The notes: a model not told the origin generated them from the sequence alone. DNA of 8,649 nucleotides from CAZESH01 sp964514665 (GCA_964514665.1 CAZESH010000182.1:1-8649); one strand, 5' to 3'; positions 1 through 6,401 are shown, counted from the stretch's first letter. A program made the numbers and translations.

Positions 1-111
1 ATCTTTTCATCTTCTTCATCCCATTTTTCAATTTGCCGTGCAGATATCAGGCTGACCAAGAAACCCTATAGATTAGCCCAAAACCAGGAAATTGGATTAG
101 AAATTGCGGTA

Positions 112-206
112 TTTCCCGGTTTCAAAGGCGACCGCCAGGTCTCTCCAGAAGATACCCCACAGCCCTATATGTCCAAATTCAAGTTATTTTAGGGTTTCTC
201 GGGCAG
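112..206 (+). repeat. Left copy of a ~90 bp inverted repeat flanking the gene cluster
   Basis: This stretch matches the reverse complement of 8565-8649. It starts TTTCCCGGTTTCAAAGGCGA and closes with TCTCGGGCAG. The first half is nearly identical between copies (one difference, C against A at the centre of a small loop). The second half is diverged with small insertions; this copy has about ten extra bases before the final GGGTTTCTCGGGCAG. Inside it GGTCTCT-CCAGA-AGATACC can form a hairpin with one mismatched pair. The copy reads inward, toward the 3' end of ispH. No transposase is nearby, so I cannot say whether this is a mobile-element remnant, an intergenic repeat family or an RNA gene. 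The match itself is direct observation; its nature is unknown. Confidence 0.85.
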
Positions 207-220
207 CCTGAGATATCATG

Positions 221-1162
221 TTACTTTTCTTTTACCATAGGCAGGAGCCGGTCCGGATTCACCGTTCTTTTTATCTCCCAGGTGTCCTTGTCATGCTCGT
301 CGAATTGCTCCAGATAATGAATCACTTCCTTGGTGATCGGTGTGGGTGTTGAAGCGCCGGATGTCACCCCGACCGAGCGTTTGCCGACCAGCCAATTCGG
401 GTCGATATCGGTTACATCTGCGATGCGGTAAGCCTTGACGCCGGCGATTTCCTCGGAAACCTGGGCCAATCGATTGGAGTTGTTGCTCCGCGGATCTCCG
501 ACGACAATGACCAGATCGGTCATTTTTGCCTGCTCCGCCACCGCTTCCTGGCGAACCTGCGTAGCGAGGCAGATTTCATTGTGAATTTCAGCCGTTGGGT
601 ATCTTTCCAGCAATTTATTCATGGTGTGCCTGATATCCCATTGGCTCATTGTGGTCTGATTGGTAATCACGATTTTGTCTGTTGCCAACTCCAGTTGGTC
701 GACCTCATCCTCTTTTTCAATCAAGTGCACTTGACTGGGGGCGATCCCGACCGCTCCTTCCGGCTCCGGGTGTCCCTTCTTGCCGATATAAATTATGACA
801 TAGCCTTCCGCGGCTTTTTCCCTGATCAGGTCGTGTGTGCGCGTCACATCCGGACAGGTGGCGTCCACTACGGTCAACCCCCTGTCCCTGGCCATTTTCC
901 TGACCTCGGGAGAAACGCCGTGCGCCGTGAATATAACCGTTCCTTTGTCAACCTGCTGCAAAATTTCCAAGCGATTGCTGCCGTCAAGGGTAATGATGCC
1001 TTCCTTTTCAAAAGCATCCGTCACATGGCTGTTGTGCACGATCATGCCTAAAATATAAATCGGACGGGGCAGCGCCAAATTTCTGGCCGTCTGCAAGGCA
1101 AGTACCATGGCATCCACTACGCCATAGCAATAGCCTCTGGGCGATATTTTGATGACATTCAT
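221..1162 (-). CDS. ispH: 4-hydroxy-3-methylbut-2-enyl diphosphate reductase IspH (LytB)
   Basis: IspH is the last enzyme of the MEP (non-mevalonate) pathway. It is a cytoplasmic iron-sulfur protein that reductively dehydroxylates HMBPP to isopentenyl and dimethylallyl diphosphate. The 313-residue product has the family length. The three cluster ligands are visible as Cys12 (RGYCYG), Cys103 (DATCPD) and Cys198 (NEICLATQ). The substrate-binding His43 (IVHN), His81 (FTAHGV) and His131 with Glu133 (GHPEPEG) are present, as is the C-terminal TSGASTPTP motif. The frame stays open up to a TTG at 1210, with further ATGs at 1183 and 1168. I chose the ATG at 1162 because it gives MNVIKISPRGYCYG, the usual Bacillus-type N-terminus; the ribosome site GGAAAGCAGGT is modest and would also serve 1168. 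It lies 95 bases after the sensor kinase with no terminator between, so it could be read through or use its own promoter. No clear terminator follows it. Confidence 0.96.
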   Translation of the reverse strand: MNVIKISPRGYCYGVVDAMVLALQTARNLALPRPIYILGMIVHNSHVTDAFEKEGIITLDGSNRLEILQQVDKGTVIFTAHGVSPEVRKMARDRGLTVVDATCPDVTRTHDLIREKAAEGYVIIYIGKKGHPEPEGAVGIAPSQVHLIEKEDEVDQLELATDKIVITNQTTMSQWDIRHTMNKLLERYPTAEIHNEICLATQVRQEAVAEQAKMTDLVIVVGDPRSNNSNRLAQVSEEIAGVKAYRIADVTDIDPNWLVGKRSVGVTSGASTPTPITKEVIHYLEQFDEHDKDTWEIKRTVNPDRLLPMVKEK

Positions 1163-1181
1163 TCCCATACCTGCTTTCCGC

Positions 1182-1210
1182 ATATTAGAGCATATATATA
1201 TGCTAAACAA
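1182..1210 (-). promoter_or_regulatory. Candidate ispH promoter with a palindromic spacer
   Basis: On the minus strand TTGTTT (1210-1205) and TAATAT (1187-1182) are separated by exactly 17 bases, each a partial match to sigma-A boxes. The spacer contains the perfect 16 bp palindrome AGCATATATATATGCT (1189-1204). A rival is the perfect -10 hexamer TATAAT at 1242-1237, which lacks a recognisable -35; from it the palindrome would lie in the leader RNA as a hairpin. The first option would leave a leader of only about 12 bases before the start codon, which weakens it. The palindrome is certain; promoter use is a guess. Confidence 0.3.
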
Positions 1211-1257
1211 ATTGTAAGACTTCTTAAAATATCTTTATTATAGCCTAATGCGGATGG

Positions 1258-2721
1258 TTAAGGAAAGCAAACCGGCAGCCAAATGGTAAATGTCGTCCCC
1301 TCATTTTTCACTGTGGACACCTCGACCGAGCCTTGATGCTCATCGATGATCCACTTGGCAATCGACAATCCCAATCCTGTGCCCTGCTTTTTGCCTCTGG
1401 ACGGGTCTGCCCGATAAAATCTCTCGAAAATATGGGGAACTTCTTCTTTGTCCATGCCGATTCCCGTATCGGAAACGATCACGCCGACACGTCCGTTCTT
1501 TTCTGCAAAATCAACTCTGACGCTGCCTTGGTCGGTATATTTAAAAGCATTTTCAATGAAAATAAAAAGCAATTGCTGAATATAGTCCTTGTTCGCCATT
1601 ATATGCACATGATCGATCTGCTGCAGGTTGGAAACGACAAATTCCGCATTCTTTGGAAGAAATTGGGCCATCCTGCTTACCTCCTCAACAAGCGATCGGA
1701 GCTTAAGCGGCTTCTTATCCATCTTATAGCCCGCATCCGCACGGGCCAAAGAAAGCAAATCATTGACCAGCCGGCTCATTCTCTCCGCTTCCGCCGTTAT
1801 ATCCGACAAAGCCTCCACGGACAAATTCAAATTCGCTTCCTCGATTACTTTCTCCGCAGCAGGCTGGTCTTTATAAGGTTTAAGCTGCCGCCATATTTTT
1901 TGCAGCAGCTCCACATTGCCGCGAATCGTCGTAAGCGGAGTCCTCAGCTCGTGCGATGCATCGGAGACAAAGCGGCGTTGCGTACCGTAAGCTTCTTCCA
2001 TATCGGAATATGCCAGTTGAATCCGGTCCAGCATGCCGTTGATCGTTTCCGTCAGGCGGCCGATTTCATCGCGGGGACCGTCATACGTGATGCGCTTGCC
2101 AAGATCGGCTCCCTTCTCGATTTGATTGGCCGCGTCAATGACCAAACCGATCGGCTGCAGGCCCTTTCTGGCCAAAAACCAGCCAACGGAAGCCGCAATC
2201 AGGATCGTCAGAAAAGCCAAAAGAGTCAGAATGACCTTCAACGAGTACAGCAAGCTTTCGATCCAGTTCGTCAAGGTGGCGACCTGAAGCACGCCGATCA
2301 GCTTGTCGTGCACAAGCAAAGGCTCGTAATAGATGTAAAGCGAGTCCTTGCCGATATACACGGTTTCGGAATAGTCGCGGTTGCTGCCGATGCGCTCCTG
2401 CGCTTCCTTGGAAAATGGCAGATCCACGGGAAGGTTGCTCGAACGGTTGATACTGCCGTCGATTGTATAAGACTGCAGATAAATATCTGAATATTTAAAG
2501 TCATTGCGGGTGATTTCGGGAAGCTGGATGGACACTACAGTGCCGGGAAGAGAAATGATCTGGATATTGGAAACGACTTCTTTGGCATCCTGCTTCAAGT
2601 TACCCTGCACATCGGAATATAATTTGGCCGACAAAAAAAAGTAAAGGGCGATTCCAAATACCAACAATGTCAGCGCAAGAATCCCCGTGTACCACAATGT
2701 GAGACGCAAGCGCACGGACAT
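1258..2721 (-). CDS. HAMP-domain sensor histidine kinase, partner of the adjacent OmpR-family regulator
   Basis: A membrane sensor kinase of 487 residues. A first membrane helix (about 8-31) is followed by an extracellular sensor region (about 32-160), a second helix (about 162-184), a HAMP linker (about 185-240) and a HisKA dimerisation domain with the phospho-acceptor His257 in FVSDASHELRTPLTT. The ATPase domain shows its N box (IENAFKY, 390-395), G1 (SDTGIGM, 417-423), F box (FERFYRAD) and G2 (GTGLGLSIAKW, 447-457). The loop between the two HisKA helices (about 275-306) looks longer than usual. The ATG directly follows the TAG of the regulator gene, and its ribosome site GGAGGG (2735-2730) sits inside the last codons of that gene, so the two are translationally coupled. 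The layout resembles ArlS/CssS-type kinases, but the extracellular domain shows no family I recognise, so I give no symbol. The signal sensed is unknown; envelope or secretion stress is an inference from the htrA neighbour. Confidence 0.93.
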   Translation of the reverse strand: MSVRLRLTLWYTGILALTLLVFGIALYFFLSAKLYSDVQGNLKQDAKEVVSNIQIISLPGTVVSIQLPEITRNDFKYSDIYLQSYTIDGSINRSSNLPVDLPFSKEAQERIGSNRDYSETVYIGKDSLYIYYEPLLVHDKLIGVLQVATLTNWIESLLYSLKVILTLLAFLTILIAASVGWFLARKGLQPIGLVIDAANQIEKGADLGKRITYDGPRDEIGRLTETINGMLDRIQLAYSDMEEAYGTQRRFVSDASHELRTPLTTIRGNVELLQKIWRQLKPYKDQPAAEKVIEEANLNLSVEALSDITAEAERMSRLVNDLLSLARADAGYKMDKKPLKLRSLVEEVSRMAQFLPKNAEFVVSNLQQIDHVHIMANKDYIQQLLFIFIENAFKYTDQGSVRVDFAEKNGRVGVIVSDTGIGMDKEEVPHIFERFYRADPSRGKKQGTGLGLSIAKWIIDEHQGSVEVSTVKNEGTTFTIWLPVCFP

Positions 2722-3411
2722 CTAGCTTTCCCTCCGAATCACATAGCCCGTTCCGCGAACAGTCTGGATCAGACGTTTGCCTCCGGACTCCTCTGTTTTT
2801 TGCCGTAAAGTGGCCACGTAAACCTCCAGCACATTGGATTCTCCGCTGTAATCATATCCCCATATTTTCTCCATGATCAGATCTCTGGACAGCACCCGGC
2901 GGGGATTTTGCATAAATAATTGCAAAAGATCGTATTCCTTTGCCGTCAGTTCGATTTTTTGGCCCTGGCGAAAAACCTCATGTGAATCCAAATCCATCAT
3001 CAGATCTTCAAACTGCAGACGATTGGGCTTATCTTCCTGCACATCCGGGATCCTGCGCAGCATCACGCGGATCCGCGCCAGCAGCTCCTCGAGCGCGAAA
3101 GGCTTGACCAGATAATCGTCCGCGCCAAGGTCCAGTCCCCTGACTCTATCCGACACGTCGTCTCTCGCGGTCAGCATCAAAACCGGGACACTGCTTCCCG
3201 CTTCGCGGATTCGGCGGCAAACCTCCCATCCGTCGAGATCCGGCATCATGATGTCCAAAATGATCGCATCCGGCTCCTCTTCCAGCATAATCCGCAAGCC
3301 TTGCGTGCCGCTGTTCGCCGTTCTTACCGCATAACCTTCGAATGTCAGGCTCCGTCTCAGCAAGGAAGTGATTTTCTCGTCATCGTCAATGACCAGCAAT
3401 TTCTCTTTCAT
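2722..3411 (-). CDS. OmpR/PhoB-family response regulator transcription factor
   Basis: A two-domain regulator of 229 residues. The receiver domain (1-115) carries the acidic pocket Asp9/Asp10 (VIDDDEK), the phosphorylation site Asp53 (ILDIMMPDLDGWE), Thr81 (LMLTARDD) and Lys103 (LVKPF). The C-terminal winged-helix DNA-binding domain (about 130-229) has the usual LTAKEYDLLQLF, RRVLSRDLIMEKIWG and VRGTGYVIR segments. These residues indicate a normal phosphorelay activator or repressor. The frame extends to an ATG at 3435, but that codon overlaps the probable -10 box and has no ribosome site. The ATG at 3411 has GGGGTGATC just upstream and gives a normal N-terminus. The gene lies upstream of and adjoins its kinase, and is separated from htrA by a strong terminator, so it appears to start its own transcription unit. 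Candidate targets are htrA and itself; neither is shown by sequence alone. Confidence 0.95.
   Translation of the reverse strand: MKEKLLVIDDDEKITSLLRRSLTFEGYAVRTANSGTQGLRIMLEEEPDAIILDIMMPDLDGWEVCRRIREAGSSVPVLMLTARDDVSDRVRGLDLGADDYLVKPFALEELLARIRVMLRRIPDVQEDKPNRLQFEDLMMDLDSHEVFRQGQKIELTAKEYDLLQLFMQNPRRVLSRDLIMEKIWGYDYSGESNVLEVYVATLRQKTEESGGKRLIQTVRGTGYVIRRES
2730..2735 (-). promoter_or_regulatory. Ribosome binding site of the sensor kinase, inside the regulator gene
   Basis: GGAGGG lies eight bases before the kinase ATG and is made of the Arg-Arg-Glu codons at the end of the regulator. The kinase start codon touches the regulator's stop codon, so initiation probably depends on ribosomes finishing the upstream gene, which would keep regulator and kinase levels in step. 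Confidence 0.8.
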
Positions 3412-3414
3412 CCG

Positions 3415-3422
3415 ATCACCCC
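3415..3422 (-). promoter_or_regulatory. Ribosome binding site fixing the regulator start at 3411
   Basis: GGGGTGAT, followed by C, matches the 3' part of the Shine-Dalgarno consensus GGAGGTGATC. Aligned to that consensus, the G-run sits seven bases from the ATG at 3411. The alternative ATG at 3435 has no such site. This decides the start. Confidence 0.75.
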
Positions 3423-3433
3423 ATTTCCATCTC

Positions 3434-3439
3434 ATTGTA
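3434..3439 (-). promoter_or_regulatory. Extended -10 promoter element for the regulator-kinase operon
   Basis: On the minus strand TGATACAAT gives an extended -10 (TGn plus TACAAT, five of six matches to TATAAT). No good -35 is present at 17 bases upstream (TTTTAT), which is common for extended -10 promoters. Transcription would start near 3427, leaving a short leader that contains the ribosome site and starts downstream of the htrA terminator. That position between terminator and gene makes it a credible promoter. Confidence 0.5.
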
Positions 3440-3472
3440 TCAAATGCCGGATATGAATAAAATAACCCGCAA

Positions 3473-3519
3473 AAGGGAAAGAAAGCGGGTCCGACAACGC
3501 TTGTCGCCGATACCCGCTT
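3473..3519 (-). terminator. Intrinsic terminator of htrA
   Basis: Reading the minus strand, AAGCGGGT (3519-3512) pairs perfectly with ACCCGCTT (3490-3483). Inside lies a second perfect stem CGACAA/TTGTCG with a three-base loop (3506-3492). The hairpin runs directly into a T-rich tract TTTCTTTCCCTTTT. It begins about 20 bases after the htrA stop codon. The downstream side on the plus strand has no T tract, so it works in the minus direction only. It separates htrA from the regulator-kinase unit. Confidence 0.9.
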
Positions 3520-3539
3520 CTCTAACGGTGCTTTGCTCC

Positions 3540-5102
3540 TTATCGATTCGCGCTGCTGTCGCCGATTTCCAAGCCAACCTTCATCGTCTTGCCGTTTCTG
3601 ACAACAGTGAATACCACACGGTCGCCGACCTTGTGCTTTTGCACATCGCTGATCAATGCATCCTTATTTTTGATCTTCGAGCCGTCAATCTCGGTAATCA
3701 CATCATAAGGCTGCAGCCCCGCCTGATCGGCAGGCGTTCCAGGGTACACCGCTCTTACGAATGCGCCGTCGGCATTAGCGAGATTGAGATTCTTCACCCA
3801 ATTGCTCTGGATATCCTGCACCTCGACGCCGATAAACGGATGGGGAACATTGACGTTTTGATCGTTTTTCAGTTTATCCAACACATCGGTAATCGTGTTC
3901 GTCGGGATGGCAAAGCCGATACCCTGCGCCTGCGTGCTGACCGCCGTATTAATGCCTACAACCTCGCCGTTCAGATTAAGCAGCGGTCCTCCGGAATTAC
4001 CCGGATTGATGGAAGCGTCGGTTTGCAGCAAATGCTGATATTTGCGTGTACCCTTGCTGTCAGGAATGTCGATCGGACGTTCCTTGGCGCTGAGCACACC
4101 GACGGTAACGGTATGATCAAAGCCATAAGGATTGCCGATCGCCACCACCCAATCCCCGACATTCAAAGCATCCGCATTGCCGATCCTGAGCGTTGGAAAA
4201 TCCTTGGTGCCGTCGATTTTCAGCACGGCCAAATCCAAGTCATAGCTCGTTCCCAGCAGCTTTGCGCTGAACGGCTTTTCATAGCCTTCAACGGTTACTT
4301 TAATCTGGGCCGCGCCATCGATCACATGCTCATTGGTTAAAATATAACCGGACTTGTCAAAGAAAAATCCCGAACCCATCCCGAGCTCCTGCAGCTTGTT
4401 GCTTTGGCTGCTCTGCGGCTGCTGCTGCTGTCCGCCGCCGTTATCGCCGAAAAACTGGTTGAAGAACGGATCGTTGAAGAACGGGTTGGCTTGCTGCGCC
4501 CGCTGTTTGACATAGGTCGTAATTTTCACCACAGCCGGACTCGACTGCTTTACCATTTGAGAAATCGTGGCAGGGCGAACCACATCCAAGGAAGCGTTCG
4601 TCACCCCGCCGCCGGATCCGTTTCCGGCAACGGTCCCTACGCTCGTATTTGACTGTACTGGGGCTGCCGCAGGATGATTTCCTCCTGTGAACAAGTTGGC
4701 TTTGTCGGAAGCAAACATCAGTCCGCCCATTACCAGCACGCCGACCATGAAGGAGGCAAACACGCTTTTGAAGGAGCTGCGTTTCTTCTGCTGCTGATAC
4801 GCCCAGCTTGATGGCCCGCCCGCAGATCCGCCGCTGCGGCCGATTTGATCGGTAATGCCGATCGAGCTAGGCGGGCGGGGAGCCTTGATTTCCACATCCG
4901 TCGTGTCCAAATCATCACCTGAGCTCGTATTTTCCACGCTCTGCCGCGAATCATCCTGCGGGTCATAAGTATAGGAATAGGTTGAAGCGGATTGTTCAGG
5001 CTCCGTATGCTCGTTTACATGATCGTTTGCCGATTTTTCCCCGTCTTCGTTCCGATCTTTAAAAAAGTCGCCGTAATCGCGATTAAACTTGTTCTCATCC
5101 AT
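3540..5102 (-). CDS. htrA: HtrA/DegP-type membrane-anchored serine protease with PDZ domain
   Basis: A trypsin-like protease of the HtrA family that degrades or refolds misfolded proteins at the outer face of the membrane. The 520-residue protein has an acidic, low-complexity cytoplasmic N-terminus (about 1-110), one membrane helix (about 113-132) that anchors it, a Gly/Asn/Ser-rich linker, then the protease domain. The catalytic triad is visible: His259 in LTNEHVID, Asp290 in SYDLDLAVLK and Ser370 in INPGNSGGPL. A Gln-rich insertion (223-234) precedes the first protease strand. One PDZ domain (about 422-515) ends the protein, with carboxylate-loop region PFIGVEVQ and PADQAGLQPYDVI. The ATG at 5102 has GGGAGGAT eight bases upstream. 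It is followed by its own terminator and preceded by an operator-like repeat array, so it is probably monocistronic and regulated. Bacillus has several paralogues (HtrA, HtrB, HtrC/YyxA); I cannot assign which one this matches. Confidence 0.95.
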   Translation of the reverse strand: MDENKFNRDYGDFFKDRNEDGEKSANDHVNEHTEPEQSASTYSYTYDPQDDSRQSVENTSSGDDLDTTDVEIKAPRPPSSIGITDQIGRSGGSAGGPSSWAYQQQKKRSSFKSVFASFMVGVLVMGGLMFASDKANLFTGGNHPAAAPVQSNTSVGTVAGNGSGGGVTNASLDVVRPATISQMVKQSSPAVVKITTYVKQRAQQANPFFNDPFFNQFFGDNGGGQQQQPQSSQSNKLQELGMGSGFFFDKSGYILTNEHVIDGAAQIKVTVEGYEKPFSAKLLGTSYDLDLAVLKIDGTKDFPTLRIGNADALNVGDWVVAIGNPYGFDHTVTVGVLSAKERPIDIPDSKGTRKYQHLLQTDASINPGNSGGPLLNLNGEVVGINTAVSTQAQGIGFAIPTNTITDVLDKLKNDQNVNVPHPFIGVEVQDIQSNWVKNLNLANADGAFVRAVYPGTPADQAGLQPYDVITEIDGSKIKNKDALISDVQKHKVGDRVVFTVVRNGKTMKVGLEIGDSSANR

Positions 5103-5117
5103 GACTCTATCCTCCCA

Positions 5118-5137
5118 TTAAGGTTGTTTAAGGTTGT
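5118..5137 (-). repeat. Tandem 10 bp repeat in the htrA leader, possible operator
   Basis: The plus strand holds two perfect adjacent copies of TTAAGGTTGT; in the direction of htrA it reads ACAACCTTAA twice. The array lies about 9 to 28 bases downstream of the predicted transcription start and immediately before the htrA ribosome site. It is the reverse-oriented counterpart of the repeat pair at 5172-5190. A protein bound here would be expected to hinder transcription, or the array may take part in an RNA structure. The sequence fact is certain; the role is inferred. Confidence 0.6.
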
Positions 5138-5152
5138 TGCTTGTATTTGTTA

Positions 5153-5190
5153 TTTATATGATGCACGCCTAACCTTAAATCTACCTTAAA
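5153..5190 (-). promoter_or_regulatory. Predicted htrA promoter with direct-repeat activator site over the -35 region
   Basis: On the minus strand a -10 hexamer TATAAA (5158-5153) has no recognisable -35 at the right distance. Instead TTTAAGGT occurs twice (5190-5183 and 5179-5172) with an 11 bp period, covering and lying just upstream of the -35 position. OmpR-family regulators typically bind as tandem dimers to direct repeats spaced 10 to 11 bp, often overlapping a poor -35. The obvious candidate is the OmpR-type regulator encoded just downstream of htrA, by analogy with CssR control of htrA in Bacillus subtilis. This is an inference; another factor could bind here. Confidence 0.5.
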
Positions 5191-5232
5191 GGCATATAAA
5201 ATGCAGTTAAACTTTGCTGTGCGGCTGCGGTA

Positions 5233-5646
5233 TTATTGCATATATTGCTGCTCTATCTCCCGCATCACCTGGTTGGCTTTGTCCACCCACGGTTTTTCCA
5301 CTTCGGCGTCACGGTCAAGCGGGGTTTGGAACTGGTCGATCAAACCGCGGTAGGTCATAGCCCGCGCCTCCTGATCGTTTCCTTCCTGGTACAGATGCTT
5401 CAAAACATAGGGCGCTCCCATCCGGACCGTTGTTTCACTGTCCTCCACGCTTCCGTCTATCGTTCCCGACACGACTTGAAAAGGAACGCGCAGCCAAACC
5501 TTGTGCTCCTCATCCAATGCACGGTCAAAGCTTCCGTGATCGTATTCCCAATTTCCCCCTAGCGTAAACTCGTGATCTGCGAAAAATTGCTTTAAATCCG
5601 TAAGCTCATCCACCTGATCGGTTAAACGGGACTGCAGCGAAATCAT
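5233..5646 (-). CDS. YugN-like family protein
   Basis: A small soluble protein of 137 residues with no signal peptide or membrane segment. It resembles the YugN-like family of Bacillales: the start MISLQSRL, the highly characteristic GGNWEYDHGSFD (30-41), the strand WLRVPFQVVSGTID (51-64) and TTVRMGAPYVLKHLYQEG (72-89) all fit what I recall of that family. The molecular function of the family is not known to me. The frame extends to an ATG at 5667, but the ribosome site AAGGAG (5661-5656) lies downstream of that codon and nine bases before the ATG at 5646, so 5646 is the start. The gene follows liaR by 69 bases with no convincing terminator between, so it may be cotranscribed with liaFSR; the gap can fold into hairpins. 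No link to cell-wall stress is established. Confidence 0.85.
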   Translation of the reverse strand: MISLQSRLTDQVDELTDLKQFFADHEFTLGGNWEYDHGSFDRALDEEHKVWLRVPFQVVSGTIDGSVEDSETTVRMGAPYVLKHLYQEGNDQEARAMTYRGLIDQFQTPLDRDAEVEKPWVDKANQVMREIEQQYMQ

Positions 5647-5655
5647 GGGCATTCT

Positions 5656-5661
5656 CTCCTT
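5656..5661 (-). promoter_or_regulatory. Ribosome binding site fixing the YugN-family start at 5646
   Basis: AAGGAG is nine bases before the ATG at 5646 and only three before the ATG at 5652. It lies downstream of the ATG at 5667, which is therefore unlikely to be used. It directly abuts the hairpin at 5661-5676, sharing one base with it, so folding could affect access to it. Confidence 0.7.
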
Positions 5662-5716
5662 GGACATTTTTGTCCATAGCTTCCACCGAAGCCGAAAATT
5701 TTATGCTTTTGCCGGC
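5661..5716 (-). other. Hairpin-rich gap between liaR and the YugN-family gene
   Basis: Nearest the YugN-family gene is TGGACA-AAAA-TGTCCA (5676-5661), a perfect six-base stem. Next is GCTTC-GGTG-GAAGC (5692-5679), a perfect five-base stem. A third possible pairing, GCCG(GC)AAAA with TTTTCGGC (5716-5691), has a two-base bulge and competes at its edge with the second. None is followed by a T tract in the minus direction, so I do not call a terminator. They may stabilise or process the message or limit translation of the next gene. Confidence 0.45.
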
Positions 5717-6381
5717 TATTTCCCCATCCAGCCTTTGCGATGGGCAAAAATGGCCAGCTGTGTGCGGTCCTCAAGCTGGCATTTCATCAATAGATTGCTA
5801 ACATGGGTTTTAACCGTTTTAATGCTGATGTGCAGCTCCTCGGCAATCTCTTTGTTCGACTTCCCGTCAGCGATCAAGAGAAGAACCTCCTTCTCGCGGG
5901 CGGTCAATCCCTCTTCCTCATCCTCTTGCGTGGAGCGTTGTCTAAGTCCCCGCGTCAACGCCTGCGATACTTCCCCGTTCATCACCGGCATGCCTTTCTG
6001 TGCGCCGCGTATACAATAGATCAATTCTTCCGAGGATACGGTTTTCAGCACATAGCTGACTGCACCCGCTTCTACCGCACTCACCACTTTTTCTTCCTCC
6101 AGAAAGCTGGTCAAAATAATCACCTTGATGCCCGGATACAGCCGGGCGACTTGATCCGTCGCTGCTACGCCATCCATCTCAGGCATCATCAAATCCATTA
6201 AAATCACATCGGGACGCTCCCCCTCGTCCAGTTTCTCAAGCACCGCCAGCGCCTGCCTGCCGCTGCCCGCCTCGGCTACCACGCGCATGCCCGGATCCAT
6301 CATCAAATACGTGCGAAGTCCCATCCTTACCATATCATGATCATCGACAATCATGATTTTCAAAGCCTCGCTCAATGCCAT
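5716..6381 (-). CDS. liaR: LiaR-type (NarL/FixJ family) response regulator
   Basis: The response regulator of the LiaFSR cell-envelope stress system. The receiver domain (about 7-125) has Asp13/Asp14 (IVDDHDMVRMGL), phosphorylation site Asp63 (ILMDLMMPEMDG), Thr91 (IILTSF) and Lys113 (VLKTVS). The C-terminal LuxR-type helix-turn-helix (about 155-218) reads LTAREKEVLLLIADGKSNKE and continues into TVKTHVSNLL. The VDDHDMVRMGL start is typical of LiaR/VraR. Start choice is uncertain. The ATG at 6381 is only one base from the GGAGG core of AAAGGGAGGG (6391-6382), which is too close, whereas the TTG at 6375 sits at an ideal seven bases. A TTG at 6405 overlaps the liaS stop codon. I give the ATG; the real N-terminus may be two residues shorter. 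It is the third gene of the operon, coupled to liaS. Confidence 0.92.
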   Translation of the reverse strand: MALSEALKIMIVDDHDMVRMGLRTYLMMDPGMRVVAEAGSGRQALAVLEKLDEGERPDVILMDLMMPEMDGVAATDQVARLYPGIKVIILTSFLEEEKVVSAVEAGAVSYVLKTVSSEELIYCIRGAQKGMPVMNGEVSQALTRGLRQRSTQEDEEEGLTAREKEVLLLIADGKSNKEIAEELHISIKTVKTHVSNLLMKCQLEDRTQLAIFAHRKGWMGK

Positions 6382-6401
6382 CCCTCCCTTTAAAGCCTGC
6401 T

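Noticed and set aside
166..212. Terminator after ispH in the minus direction
   Set aside because: CTCAGGCTGCCCGAG can form only a weak interrupted stem and is followed by AAACCCTAAAATAAC rather than a T tract.
1333..2490. Plus-strand open frame of 385 codons opposite the sensor kinase
   Set aside because: It is fully antisense to a gene with intact kinase motifs, and its product shows no family features. Long antisense frames are common opposite such genes.
3435..4340. Long plus-strand open frame (301 codons) opposite htrA
   Set aside because: It lies antisense to the clear htrA gene, its peptide has no recognisable domain, and it covers the htrA terminator and the regulator promoter. It is a shadow of htrA codon usage.
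4424..4441. CTG/CCG trinucleotide run that looks like a microsatellite
   Set aside because: It simply encodes the Gln-rich insertion of HtrA; it is short and does not suggest phase variation, since changes of whole triplets would keep the frame.
5661..5716. Terminator after liaR
   Set aside because: The hairpins have no T tract on their 3' side in the minus direction, so intrinsic termination is unlikely.
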